A stretch of DNA of 64,000 nt from Cunninghamia lanceolata (taxonomy: Eukaryota > Streptophyta > Pinopsida > Cupressales > Cupressaceae): positions 6,658,501 through 6,722,500 of the forward strand of contig BSBN01000293.1 of NCBI GenBank assembly GCA_027924645.1, given 5' to 3'. The notes under the pieces are model-generated. The model was not told the DNA's origin. It did no database searches and saw only the letters and a list, made by a program, of their open reading frames with translations. The stretch's first letter is position 1, and every line of letters starts with the position of its first letter. Both the position numbers and the translations under genes were made by a program. This document shows positions 47,690-59,848 of this stretch, in pieces.

Positions 47690-48808
47690 GGAACTTTCCC
47701 GAGGTGTGTAGATAAAGAGCAGTAAGAGAAACTCTTGGAAGTTTTTCATAATGAAGCTTGTGGTGGACACTTTTCTTCTTCAGTTACAGCTTTCAAAATC
47801 CTAAGAAATTGTTACTACTGGCCAAGAATGTTTAAAGATGCATATAGGTGGGTGGCCAATTGTGAGAAATGCAAAATGTTCTCAGGTAGGCCACAACTTG
47901 CAGCTCTACCTTTGAGGCCTGTTGTTGTTGAAGACCCTTTTAAACAGTGGGGACTGGATTTTATTGGGCCTATCTCACCCACCTCAAGTGTAGGGCACAC
48001 TCACATTTTAACAGCAACAGATTATTTCACAAAGTGGGTTGAGGCAGCCCCTGTAAAAAGAACAACTTCTGGAGTGGTTTGTGATTTTCTTAAAAGGAAT
48101 ATCTTGGTACGTTTTGGTGTGCCTCAGAAGATCGTAACAGATAATGCTACCAATTTCTCTTCAGTTGAAATGACTTCTTTCTGTTATGAGCATAGTATTT
48201 CTCTCTCCCATTCATTAGATTATTATCCCCAAGGGAATGGGCAAGCTGAGTCCAGTAACAAAAACCTCATTGCTATCATGAAGAAATTGGTGAATGACAA
48301 CCCCAGAGATTGGCATAAGAGGTTGTATGAAGCACTCTGGGCCGACAGAATAACTCCTAAAAGAGCAATTGGGATGGCGCCTTTTGAATTAGTTTATGGG
48401 ATAGGTGCCTAATTATCTTTACCCCTGGAGCTATCTACAGCCAAACTGCAAAGTGTAATTGAGGATCAATATTTCCAAGATTCCTTGGAGAAGAGGATTA
48501 TGTATTTAGCCAAGATTGAAGAAGAGAGAAACGAGTTGGTTGATCGAATTACTGTGCATCAGGCCAGGGTCAAAGAAATTTTTGACAAGAAGACAAGACC
48601 CAGGAAGTTTATGGAAGGAGATGAACTATTACTATAGGATAGAAGGAGAGAACCAAAAGGTGCACATAGCAAATTTGACTCGCTCTGGAGTGGGCCTTTC
48701 AAGATTCACCAGGTACTAGGTCCAAATTCTTTCAAACTGGAATATCCTGATGGAACTGTTTTACCCCTGTCCTATAATGGACAGGGTCTCAAGCTGTATC
48801 GTCTATAA
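47690..48808 (+). pseudogene. Element Y integrase and tail
   Basis: A frameshift lies between 47687 and 47735. The zinc-binding domain follows (HNEACGGH ... CEKCK), then the core with Asp in GLDFIGPI, Asp in IVTDNATNF and Glu in YYPQGNGQAESSNKNL. The tail runs through EGDELLL and WSGPFKIHQVLGPNSFKLEYPDG to a TAA at 48806. TAA at 48410 and TAG near 48635 interrupt it. The enzyme joins the cDNA to the host chromosome. I see no chromodomain. Confidence 0.85.
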
Positions 48809-49136
48809 ACAGGGTCCCCTGTTTTGTACATAGTCTTCCCTTTTGTTCGGTTTTTGTGTTTTCCTTTCCCATTTTTGTTTTGCCCCGGGCTGTTTCTTTT
48901 CTTCTCTTTCTTCATCTTCTGCGAAACTAGAACTTCTGAGTTCTCTGCATTTTGCCATAAAATGCAGTCCCCAGTCAAAGCCAATGTTACCTTTTGAGTC
49001 GTCCTTGTTTATTTATGTATCGGTAATTTTTCTTAAGCAAGAGTCAGTTTACCGTATTATATTTTTGGTGATATCTTCGTTTCATAAATCAACTCTTAGT
49101 CCTTCAAATTTTACCCGTGTGTCATCTTTGTATAAA

Positions 49137-49690
49137 AGGTTTGAACCTTTGAACCAAAACCATTCTCAAAGTTCAAGGTTCAATGGTTCAATATGTCTGA
49201 AGTGTCATATAAAGCAAGCTATCTTATTATTTGTCTTAAGCGTCTTTGTACTTTCAGGTTGTACTTGAACCTTCCGCGCGTACTCTATAGTGGGGTTCAA
49301 GGTTCAATGGTTCAACGGTCTTAAGGTTCAACACTCATTGTCTTCCTATGAGTCGGGTCACACAGTTTCCGTGTCTACTAATGTATCGTTGAACCTCCCG
49401 CTTGTACTCTGCCGAGGGGTTCAATGGTTCAAGGTTCAATAGTTCATTGTTTTATAATTGGCAACCTTTTACCGAAGCCGCATAACTTTTTGTTGGTCCA
49501 CATGACCCTTACGTCGTTGAACCTTCGTATTGAACCGCATCTTCACAAGTTCAACGGTTCATAGGTCAAGTCCCTGTTTCGGTAAGTCAATCTTTTGCCT
49601 ACCTACAAAGTCCAGTTGACACGCTTGAACCATCACATTGAACCATCACGTTGAACCATGTCCTAGAGGTTCAATGGTTCAATAAGTTTG
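49137..49690 (+). repeat. GGTTCAA/TTGAACC array, right LTR
   Basis: Same array as at 37744-38292. Nearly every heptamer is retained despite several percent divergence around it. Confidence 0.9.
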
Positions 49691-50179
49691 AAGATTTGGC
49701 AATTTTGGTCCCGTTGGCTCCCGTAGCTTTCTAAGTCAAACTTAGCGGGAAAGTTGGAGGAAAATTTGTCAGAAACCCATCATGAAACCGAGAGCTCTAA
49801 TTTAGCGGAGACTATGGATAATCATTGTACTTCATGATGGCGCACGAACATTACTTGTTATTAATGAAGAAATCAGAGTTCACATCTTTCCAAATATTTT
49901 TGGCATGTATTGTTCCAAGCAATGATTATTCACTCTGGTAAGCACCATTATTAACCAAGAACAAGCTAATTTTAGCAAGAAAATATACTGTGCAATGCGG
50001 AGAAGGATAGCGCTGGAAGTGTAAGGCTCTCGTTTTTCAAGTTTTCGTAGTGAATTCAAATATCCTGAAGGTGAGTCCTGTTTCCCATGTGCTATTCTAA
50101 ATTCTTATATTGGAAAGAAGAGCCTCTAGAATTTTTGTTATTTTCAAAATTCAAAGTGTTTTATTATAATCATCCAAAT

Positions 50180-53100
50180 ATGTCTTTGAAATCTACATGT
50201 TTGGGAGACGAACATGGCCCTTGTCTCTCTTACTCTCACTCAGAATTTGGGGATACTGCATTAGTTCAATATGATTTAGAGGAATTCATAGGAAGAACTA
50301 GAAACCCTGTCCAAACCCCCACAATGAAGAAAATTGTGGACAGTGGTTTAGTTGAAGCCACAGCCTTTCCTCAAGCTATATTCTACCCAGAGTTGGTTCA
50401 AGAGTGTATAAACAGATATGATCCCCAACACAGGTGCATCAGAAAAGTAGATGGGGATGTGTTATTCCATGTTAACAGACAAACCCTCATGTCTGTGATG
50501 AAGATACTGCCTAAGGAGGCGTATTCTAGTCTTGACATTACTTCCTCCAATGGGTATTTCTCAGAAAAGAGACCAACTTACAGAAGTGTGATAGCAAGGA
50601 ATTGGCTGCTAAAATTTCAAAAGGGCGGTTCAAGGCTGCCCAGACCCCTTACTAGAGATCATTTAATATAGGAAGTAAGGGATATTGTGGTGTTGTTGCA
50701 CAGACTGAGAGGCAATCAACATGCCTATTACTGGGAAGACTAGATGTACTTTTTCATACAAGTCATCCTTCAGGGTGAATAATATTTGGATTGGGCTGAG
50801 ATAGTAGCTGATTGTTTACATCAGAGTTTAAATAATCATTTGGGTAACAGGGATTTCTTTATGTCTTCATATCTGTTCTACTGTTTAGCATCCACAAAAG
50901 ATTGGTTTGACTTGCCTCATGAGCCTTTAGATGAGAGCAGTAAGATTTACGAATATTATTCACAGTTGCAAAGAAGAAATTGTTATGAAAATTATAAAAG
51001 AATTAATGATGTCTTCACTGGAAAAATGACCTATGAACTGGCAGGCAATCCAGGTAAGAGAATGACTAGTGAAGCAATGCAACTGATCAGTATCTACGGT
51101 AGCTTTTTCATCCAATTTTCTGAATTCACTTATATCAGAGTTGGAGGGTTTGATGGTGAACCCCTGAAGTTGCCTAGATATGTATTTGATCATTTTGTAT
51201 TGATCGAGGTATGTCAGCAATTGGCACATGTTGATAACAAATTCCCATCAAAAAGGGGTTGTGGTATTGCTTTTCCTATTGAACTTGGGCATTATTCATG
51301 CCATTCAAAATCTGATGCCTTAAAACTGGAGGTGAACCTCAAAAGGTTCAATTTTAAATTTTTCACTGCCAGGGTTCAATTCGATAGTAAATGTTTTGTT
51401 AAAGATAACCTAGATTCCAGAACAGGGCACTCACATCTTCCTAAGCTGGAGGATTACTGGGAGGACTGCCCAGATGAATTCGAAGTTAGGAGGAGGTTAT
51501 GGTGTAGATTTTCTTTGGGGCAAATAATTACCCTTAATTTAAACATGGACGTTTCTGGAATTTTTCTTGATGATGAACAAGTGGTTGATCCACAATTTGA
51601 GAAAATAGAACACTTACCCATCCCAGAGGTGGACTGGAGCAAGCAAAAGGAGGACAAAATTGAAATTAAAACCCTTCCTGTGATAAGGAGGACTGAAAAA
51701 TGGTTGAAAGAAAAAAGACAGGAAGGGCTTCAGAGTTAAACTATCCAACAATTCTCTTTAGTGGCTGCATCATCACCTCCCATGGTCTCTTCTAATCAAC
51801 CCCTTGCTATCTGTGGTGCAGGTGCATCCAAGCCATCGACTAAGAAAAGCCCTGTCTCCAAGTGATCCAGAAGGGTCCTCACGGATATTCTGCCATCCCG
51901 TGTTACTAGATTGAGGACAAAAGGGAAAAGAAAGAAGCAGACTTCTGAGACAATAATTGTTGACTTAAATTTACAGGAAGAAGCAGAAGAGCCTATGGGG
52001 GACAAAGAGGCAAGCCCAAACATAACAGAGACAGTTGACACTGGTTCACAATCAAAGGCCTTTCCAGAGACCCCTGAGGTGTTAATGATTTCAAATGAAC
52101 CCTCTGATGGAGAGAAGCCCAGGAAGACAGTCTCAGCCCCTGCACCGAAGTGGCTAGAGAGCTCTATATCTGACAAAAAGAAGGTGATTCCTTTTGTTCT
52201 CCCTCTGGAGGACATGGTAAGTAAATGTCTGGGGAAGACCCCCAAGTCCAATAGACTCAAAACAATGTCCAGAATAAATGTTGACCCAAACACTGGTAAC
52301 TGGAGTGCAGAAATAGCCAAGCTAGTGACCGAGGAAGAAATTCAAGATCCTACAGTGCATGATTTCACTGTGGAGAGGATAGATCTCGATACTACCTCCA
52401 GAGCTACAGATGTGCACCATCTTGAAGCTTCCACTAAGAGAATGGTCAATCAAACAATGAAAGATGAGAAGGACAAAAGAGAGTTGAAACAAGCTCTACG
52501 TGCAATGGCAAAGTATATTGAGGCCATTAACAATCCTAACCCACAGCCGATCTCACAAGTCCCCTTGTCTGTCGACCCGAAGTCACCTGTCAATCAAAAA
52601 ATGTTAGATCAAGTTCATAGAAGCAAAATGGTCTCAAAAACTTTTGACAGTTGGTTAGACAGCATTGAGCAAAAAGGAACTGAATATATTTATGAACTCA
52701 AAGGCATATATGATCTGACTACTACTACCATTGAAGATCTTAAAACACAGGTTGCTGTCTGGGCTAAGGATGAAGGTAAGTGGACAAGTGTGATAAATCA
52801 AATAGAGGAAGTCCGGAAATATGGACTGGAAAAGTTTTTGGCAGAAAAGAACTTGACTGGAGTGGACGAGGATTTGTTGTATGTGAACAAGAAGAATATC
52901 GAATGGAGGAACTCCATATCCTGACAAGGATGCTTTGAACTCTCAAAGCTAATTAAAGAAATAACAGAATTTACTCAATCACTACAACATGATTTGCAAT
53001 GTATCGATGTAAAATACTTAAAGGATGCTGGAAAGCCTGTGGAGGATGTTGAAGCAGTAGTCCAATCCTTCAGAGACAAAATCCACTTTATTAAAGAAAA

Positions 53101-53371
53101 TGATAATATTCTGATTGAAGATTTCTCCAGGGTTTCTAAAGTCAAATCCCTGCTCTATCTCTGCATCGATGCACTCCCTAAACACAAGGAAAAATTTGGG
53201 AGAGTGCGAAGGGAAAAGGAGGTCTAGAAATCAAGGATGAAACATATAGGTATACCAAACTTCCCTAAAATTCAGGAGTTCGTGGCTGCCTTTTAGGAGT
53301 GGAAAGCCCAACATACTTCCCAGGCTACCGACAACAAATTAGGAGATGCTGATTCATCGCCCCAGTCATAA
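50180..53371 (+). pseudogene. LTR-encoded long ORF, right copy (1063 codons)
   Basis: One frame runs from the ATG at 50180 to the TAA at 53369 without any frameshift, broken by eight nonsense codons: TAG 50669, 50741, 53225 and 53294, TAA 50780 and 51737, TGA 51863 and 52922. By comparison with the left LTR, four of the seven unshared ones arose from CAG, CAA or TGG by C-to-T or G-to-A. Residues 1-505 are aromatic-rich and look globular (blocks such as TRNPVQTPTMKKIVD, INRYDPQHRC, RKVDGDVLFHVNRQT). A KGKRKKQ nuclear-localisation-like cluster lies near residue 580, then an acidic Ser/Pro-rich linker, then a helical, coiled-coil-like C-terminal third. There is no gag, protease, RT or integrase motif. 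The N-terminal part vaguely recalls plant transposon-associated domains; this is a guess. Confidence 0.85.
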
Positions 53372-54132
53372 CCTCATCGGCTCGTTCTTTTTCTGTTCCT
53401 CAATTTATGTTATTTCCAGCAACTTTGATCTTTTATAATTAGTTGTTAAAACTAAATCCTGTACGGGTCAGAGTTATGCTAACTCTGGGTTTAATTTGCT
53501 CAAGGACATGGTTAAGATAATCATATATATATGTTTTTTTTTTAGAGTTTAAAAGCATATAGAAGTTAGAGAAAGAAAAGAGGAAGTGAATTTCAGAAAG
53601 ACTGTGCTTAACTTTTACATTATGTGATGATTGTTTCAGTAAATTTTCATCTGTGAATGAGAAGAAGAACAATTGTTGCTTATTTGGATCTGTGCGTCTG
53701 AATGTGTGGAATCAGATTTTCTGTGTGAAATCTCCTTTCACTTGGTAATTGCTCTTTATTTGGACAATTTATCATATGTGTTCAGTTCTTTATTGGTTTA
53801 GCAAGTTCGTATGAATGTATTCACGTATTCAAAGATACCAAAGTAAAATTTGTATATTCTATCTTGTTGCTGTATAAATTTACCGCGTTCGTGACATGGC
53901 TATGTATGAATGTTAGTCTGCCTTAAGCATTTTCTGGTTAAAAATGCATTTGATTAATTGAATAGGTTAAATTCATTGAAAATCATAAAGGGAGCTGTAC
54001 CTAAATTCAGAGGGGAACTAATTTAAAGGGTTCACCCATTTGTTGTTTAACTCATTTGTTCTTTTAAAGAGGGGTATAGAGTCAGAATAGATTATTTTCA
54101 GAATAAAGACAAATCTGTTAACCAACACTAGT

Positions 54133-55560
54133 GAAATCATGTTTTCTCCATGAAGAATGAAGCTGTCAGAGTTTCAAAGTTCAGGCCTCCGACCCTCTGC
54201 CCTATCACTTCCAGAAGAAAGGAGGTGGAAGGTGAAAACTCCAAGCTCTGACATAGTAATGCTTAAAATGTTTAACCATAACAAAAATCAAACCATCATT
54301 ATTTGGCCCTCCAAGAGGGAAGGGAGAAGAAAGGAACTCTATGCTTCGCGTTATGAAGATTTGTCCATGTTTTATGAAGGTCTGACAAAGTTTCAAAGTT
54401 TAGGGCTTTGGCCTTTTGGCTTCCAAAGGAAGGAAGGGAGAAGGTGAAAAGACCAAAATTTGATCCCTGAGCACTTAGAAGAATTTGGAAAGGAAAGAAG
54501 CGAGACTCAGACCCTGAGCCTTCCTTATGGATGATGTCACTGCCACCTGACAACTTTTTGCGGTTCCGTAGATGAGCGAGGGGTCCACCAAAAGAACACA
54601 ATGGAATGGCAGAATGCCACCACGTGGCTATCGGTAGGCTTTAGAGTTTGAGCATTCAACCTTCCAAGAGGGAAGGTAGAAGAGCAAAACTTTGAAGTCT
54701 GACAACCTAGATTTACAAAGAAAAGGCTTGGAGCTTAGGCCTTGGGCCTTCCAGCCTCCAACAAAAGAACATGAAAAAGAAGAACTCTAATCCCCAATGT
54801 CTTGTAGAGCTTCCAATACATAGCCAAATTCACAAGAGAAGAGGTGGTGTTTAGACCTCGACCCTTCTGCCTTCCAAGGAAGAAGGGAGAAGAGGAGAGC
54901 TCCGAACTCCAATGTCGAAACACTTAGAACTTTTTTTCTTAGGAAAGGGGCGGAGTTTGGGAATTTGAGCTTGACAATGGTGATGAGATGAATCTTTAAC
55001 TCTGACATCCTGACAAGGCAGAAAAACACAAGAAAAACTCTAAATTTTTTGGGACAACCATTTTTTTTAATGTTTTTCCTTATATCTTTAGAAGCTGAAA
55101 CACTAAGATCTCATGGATCTTAGACTATTTGGTTAGGAGGGAAAAATAGGATAACATTTTGGTGACTAGGAATGGGTGTTTTCCTTCCTAAACACTAGGA
55201 TCTAGAGGCCTATCCATCCATTGGGCACAAAGTCAAAGGGCACAACAATAAAAATAGGGGTTAGCCAAACCAACACAAAACTGAACACTACCTCTGGGAA
55301 ACAAAACAAAGGCAAAAAAACAAGGGGATGTTGTATAAGACATTTGGACCAACTAGGGACATATCATGAAGAGTCACCTATTGAAAGGAAACGTAAAACA
55401 AAAACAAAACTAACCTACACCTAAACTAACCAACCAGAACTGGCCTTAAACAAATCCATTAACTAGTTCTTCAAAATAACTGCCCTTTCTCAACAATTTA
55501 CAATGCTTTACATGCTTGTGGGTAGTTAACAGGAGGTGGGGGAGGGATGGGCATACAACA
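54133..55560 (-). mobile_element. Element X middle LTR, right part after Y
   Basis: The text resumes the X LTR exactly after the duplication (GAAATCATGTTTTCTCC) and parallels 33223-34660. The right end is not sharply defined. Confidence 0.55.
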
Positions 55561-55885
55561 ATTTCACTAAGAGTTCCCCTAGAAAGAGGACAAACTCCCT
55601 TACCCACTTGAACTAATTGTTGATGCAACTTCCTGGAAGTGGATAAATGGGCTGATCCCACTTATTTTGATGTTCAACTTCATGCTCAGGAGTGAGCATG
55701 ACAAAAGGTGACTCTTCATGATATGTCCCTAGTTGGGCCAAATGTCTTATATAACATCCCCTTGAAATGACATGCCTCTCCTTTGATTCTAGCTCTTGAT
55801 GTTGCTAGTCTGAATGCTCTGATCCTTGTATGTCAATTAGAGGAATGACAAAGTCCTCAATCTGCTGAAACAACTCAAGGTTTAC

Positions 55886-56182
55886 CTAATCTAGAGGCAC
55901 TGATTTACTATCCATGTTTGAGCAGAAAACATCAAACTCATCCCAAAAATGAGCCTCCTCCAATTCATCTACATTCTCGAGTATAGGACTACTCATATGT
56001 TCTTCTTCATGGGCTAGAATTTCACTATTTTTCTTGTCCTCAACCTGCAACAATCCTCCATCATTTTCACTGCTCCTATGTTGTTGTATATCCATTGTCA
56101 CATGCTTGTCTTCTTCATTTTCAATGTAACTAGGCAGTTCATGAAACATGGCAGCATCATCCACTTGCCTATTCAAAAACAC
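55886..56182 (-). CDS. Element X acidic ORF downstream of gag
   Basis: A 98-codon minus-strand open frame with many Glu and Asp residues (NEEDKHV, EEEHMSSPILENVDELEE), lying after gag in the minus direction. I do not recognise the family. The equivalent in the other X unit (near 35000-35300) is broken. Confidence 0.4.
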   Translation of the reverse strand: MFLNRQVDDAAMFHELPSYIENEEDKHVTMDIQQHRSSENDGGLLQVEDKKNSEILAHEEEHMSSPILENVDELEEAHFWDEFDVFCSNMDSKSVPLD

Positions 56183-56373
56183 ACATTCAACCTACATTTT
56201 GCTTTTTCCCAACATAGCCTACTGACTAGATCCAATCTGTTGTTTTGGGACTGCTGATGGATTGCATGGATGGTGCCATTGATAACCTTGAGTCAGGTTG
56301 TTCTGAATTAGAACAAGCACACCTAATGTACTTGTAGTAGCTAAGTTTATGGAGTTCAGGGACCTAACATGGC

Positions 56374-57070
56374 TCAGTTGATTTTGTCTTTGATTGTTCC
56401 CTTGACAAAGCTGTCACTAAGTGGATAGGGCTGATTAGGAGCTTGGTATGGCACATTAGCTGTAGGAATTGGTGCCATAATTGGCTGAAATATTGGGGCT
56501 TCTAGAAATAATGGCATTGGAGGCCTAAGGCCAATCTTTCCAGCCAAAATTAAATAGTTTTCTACCCTAATAGATACCTCATAGGCATCAGGTAACACAT
56601 CCCCTCCTAGAGACTGGATCATGATAGCGACATCACTATTCAAGGATCTCAAAAAGTACATGAAGGCAACATTAGGGGAAGGTCTCACTAATGGTGGAAT
56701 TTTATACCAAGTTTATTGAAATCTAAAATTAAAATCCACCATGAATTCATATGGAGCTCTTTTAATAGTGGCCAATTGCTCTATTAGGGACAAATGATCA
56801 CCATTATCTTCAAAATGCTAATAGAGCCTATCACCTAACTCATCCCATTCATGAATTGAATTTGTAGGTAACCCCCTATACCACTAGAGAAATTTTACTT
56901 TCAAGGAAGAAGTAAGGAACCTTACCACAACATTGTCTTGGGTAACATTGTGAATGGAGCATACATTGGCAATGTCTTAGATGTGCTCCACGAGTGTGGT
57001 GGAGTTTTCACCAGTGAAAAAGGGAATATCCTTTAGAGTTGGAATTGGGATGTCATCATATTGTGCAAGG
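56374..57070 (-). pseudogene. Element X gag relic, copy 2
   Basis: Minus strand. Blocks: IPFFTGENSTTLVEHI, DNVVVRFLTSSLK, IHEWDELGDRLY, LIEQLATIKRAPYEFMVDFN, then a 104-codon open stretch (56688-56374) with SLNSDVAIMIQSL and a Pro-rich tail. This is the retrotransposon gag pattern, related to the gag of element Z at 62775-64000. Several TAG and TAA codons interrupt it. No RT or integrase was found downstream. Confidence 0.7.
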
Positions 57071-57542
57071 TCAAGAGGGATTCCACCATTAAAGGCTACA
57101 AAGGGTCTATTTCTTGGTAGGGCCATGACAGTGGTGTGAATATTATGATGGGTGTTTGGAAGCCTATTCTTGTTGGGGGAAAAAGACCATGACTTCCATA
57201 ATAGCTTGACATACTAGAGCATTGAAAAGAAGAGGTATAACAAAATATTCTTTGAAAATAAGGGTAGCAGGTTTTCTTTTGGAAACTAGAAACATACCAG
57301 AAGAGAGTCACCATGTGATTTGAGATGCTTCTAAAAGATGGAAAAGAGCAAAAGTATCACCAAACTTTGATCTTTGATGAATATTTAAGCACTTAGGCTA
57401 CTTTTGCCTATGGATTTGCTCAGTAGAGTCAATATGGTGTTTGTGAAGACTGCCTTAAATAGATAAATGCATTGAAGAACACAACAAACCCTTTAATGGA
57501 TAATAAAGATAATCATAATGGTCCTACCGAGCATGCCAAAAC

Positions 57543-58862
57543 TATTATCACTTAGAATTACACCCTACTTGGAGAATTCCAAGCATTCTAATGATAGAAT
57601 GTGAATGATCTCAAGGTGTGGGACCTTACAATTTTGAGATAAGAGCTCCAGAGAAGGCCAATTCCTCTTTGTAAGCTTAAGGCTTAGAGAAATTAACTAA
57701 CTCTAATGTTAAACTTGCCAGGGGAAAAGGGATAGAAGGGATACATAAAAGAAAAGGTGATGCACCCAAGTTATGAGGTGTATTAGCTAAACTGAATCAA
57801 CACAACAATGATCTCAACCCTAAAAGGAACTCACACAGGCTTGCAACCTTGACAGAGGCTTTGAATAAAAGACCATAACATATGAATGAGCCATTTTACT
57901 CACAAAATATATAACAACTTCAAGTGAAACATGGAGACAACGTGCAGGAGAGGTGAAATATGAGAGATATATTGATCATGAAGGTCAAATAACCATTACA
58001 AAGAGTAAATAACTTGTTACATCTAACAATAGACACAAAATAATCACATACATTCATAGTTGAACAATGGAATAGAGACATCAAAGGCCCAAAAATGAGC
58101 ATAATACATCAAATCTAGTGGTTATGTAAGTGCATTACAAGGTTTGGATGTAACAGAGGAGTTTCCCCAGCATAACAACCCAGAAAACAACTAACAACCC
58201 CTTGTACATCTTTCTAACATGCATATATGATATTTCATCTTCATTGTAGCATCCATGGCATGGAAGGGAAGAAGTCAACAAGAAGGGACATTAACCATGC
58301 TGCATTAACTTGAATTGATATCCTTTGAAGTGTTTCGTAGCTCATATTTGCAAAATTTGTCGAAACAGGAGGTTCACCCATGCCATTAGTACAAGAAATT
58401 CAATACAGATGAGGAACAATGGCATGGGTAGGTAGGAATACCATCTGCTACACAAAAATAGGCCCTTACAAAGCATTAATGGTGACTAGGAGGTTTGCTG
58501 GCTAGTCAAATCATGTTTTCTCCATGAAGAAAGAAGTCACTGAAGTTTCAAAGTTTGGGCCTCTGGCCCTCCGCCCTATCACTTGCAGAGGAAAAGAGGT
58601 GGAAGTCAAAAGCTCTAAGCTTCGACATGTAATAATGCTTAGAATGTTTAACCATAGTGGAAATTAGGCCATGGACATTTGACCCTCCAAGAGGGGAGGG
58701 AGAAAAAAGGAACCTCACGCTTCACATTCGAAAGAATTGTCCATGTTTTATGAAGGTCCTACGGAGTTTCAGAGTTTGGGTCTTTAGCCTTCCAGCTTCC
58801 AAAGGAAGGGAGAATGTGAAAAGATTGAAATCTGATCCCTGATCACTTAGAAGAATTTGGAA
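57543..58862 (-). mobile_element. Element X right LTR, truncated
   Basis: Starts TATTATCACTTAG and follows the other X LTRs until about 58862 (GAAGAATTTGGAAA), after which the match ends abruptly. A primer-site-like segment lies just to its left. Confidence 0.7.
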
Positions 58863-59239
58863 AAGTAAACTAGATACATAAATAGAAGGCTATAGAATGC
58901 ACAACTTGAATTTAAATTATTTAGTTGATCAGTATGTGGAACTATGTGATGAAAAAATGCACCCCCTTATTCCCCCCAAGAGGAGCATGTATGAGCTTAT
59001 AAAACCTATAAAAACAAAAACATTTTTCCTCCTAGTGGAAAGTTCAAGTGAAATCATGTAATATAGAAAAGAATAGCATGCGACATAGAAAACACAAGAT
59101 TGTCATGAAACAAGAAAATAACCATGTTCAATATTAGAGCAATTTGTATCTATTTTAAGTGTACTACATGATATGTCCTATGAAAACCATGCCCCCCTCA
59201 TGGGAGTATCCTCTAAGATGATATGGTTACACATATGAT
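58863..59239. other. Junction interval, no gene
   Basis: Unmatched DNA after the X truncation. A pyrimidine run CACCCCCTTATTCCCCCC near 58961-58978 would be a polypurine tract on the minus strand and may mark the end of another decayed element. No further element structure was identified. Confidence 0.35.
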
Positions 59240-59824
59240 GACGGTGGTGTGTAGTGATCATGAATTGTCTCTCAGAGAATATTGTTGTGATGTTCACAAC
59301 ACGCCCCATTATGCTCCTTAGCAAAATGGGGACCCCTGCTGATGTCTTGCTTTTTGCTTCTGCTTGTGTTTTTCTGCTTTCTGGCGGTTTGGTAAAAATG
59401 AAGGTCAGGTGCATCATCATCATGATATTGGATGAGGTAGGTCATCATGATGAGGTCAGTTTGTCAAAGTTCATATTTTATTGCTGTGACCCCATATTTA
59501 GAAAGAGCTTGAAATTCCATGCAGGTTTGCCTTTTACTTCACTTAAAAATTCGTCCATATGTGGAAGTTATGCACGGTCAAATTTTTGGTCAAACCTGAT
59601 AATCGCAAGTGATCATCATATTTTTTCATGTTGTTAAGGTCATCATGATCTTGGTCTATCACCCGATAAAATCATGCAGTCGCAATATCCGGACATCAAT
59701 CTTAGGTGGTAGTGCCCTTTACCCGTCAAAAGGCCTTATGCGCATCATGATTTTTTAGGAAGGTCATATTTTATAAGCTTGGTTTTGCTGTATGAAAAGC
59801 ATCATCATCATCATATTTGAACCG

Positions 59825-59848
59825 CCCCCCCCCCCCCCCCCCCCCCCC
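59825..59848 (+). repeat. 24-nt poly-C run
   Basis: An uninterrupted run of 24 C, preceded by ACCG and followed by GATAATATCC. It lies within the repeat tract. Confidence 0.95.

Larger units (their letters stand above)
37593..54127 (+). mobile_element. Element Y, complete Tat/Ogre-like Ty3/gypsy
   Basis: Complete 16,535-bp element with LTRs of 5140 and 5143 bp, a TGGCGAC-type primer site and a 5-bp duplication. The gag-pol domains and the presence of an archaeal-type RNase H place it near the Tat/Ogre lineage. It differs from the usual plan in two ways: the added RNase H precedes RT, and a 1063-codon frame lies inside each LTR. Over the first 285 bp of the LTRs I count about 14 mismatches, so it is older than A. 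I see no clear purine tract before the right LTR. Confidence 0.92.
48985..54127 (+). mobile_element. Element Y right LTR, 5.14 kb
   Basis: Begins TGTTACCTTTTGAG and ends TAACCAACA, followed by the CTAGT duplication at 54128-54132. It matches the left LTR across its whole length. Confidence 0.95.
32265..58862 (-). mobile_element. Element X, tandem three-LTR array
   Basis: LTR starts with (TG/TA)TTATCACTTAG are at 32265, 36629 and 57543. After removing element Y and one target-site copy, the spacings are 4364 and about 4374 bp, so the layout is LTR-internal-LTR-internal-LTR. The sequence left of the 36629 and 57543 copies is shared, but that left of 32265 is different, so 32265 is a true outer boundary. 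Internal gag reads on the minus strand. The right copy stops matching at about 58862 and is truncated. The inner LTR boundary (right end on this strand) is not clear to me. No pol was found. Confidence 0.7.

Noticed and set aside
48516..48719. Separate ORF after integrase
   Set aside because: It is out of frame with the conserved integrase tail that runs from 47735 to 48808.
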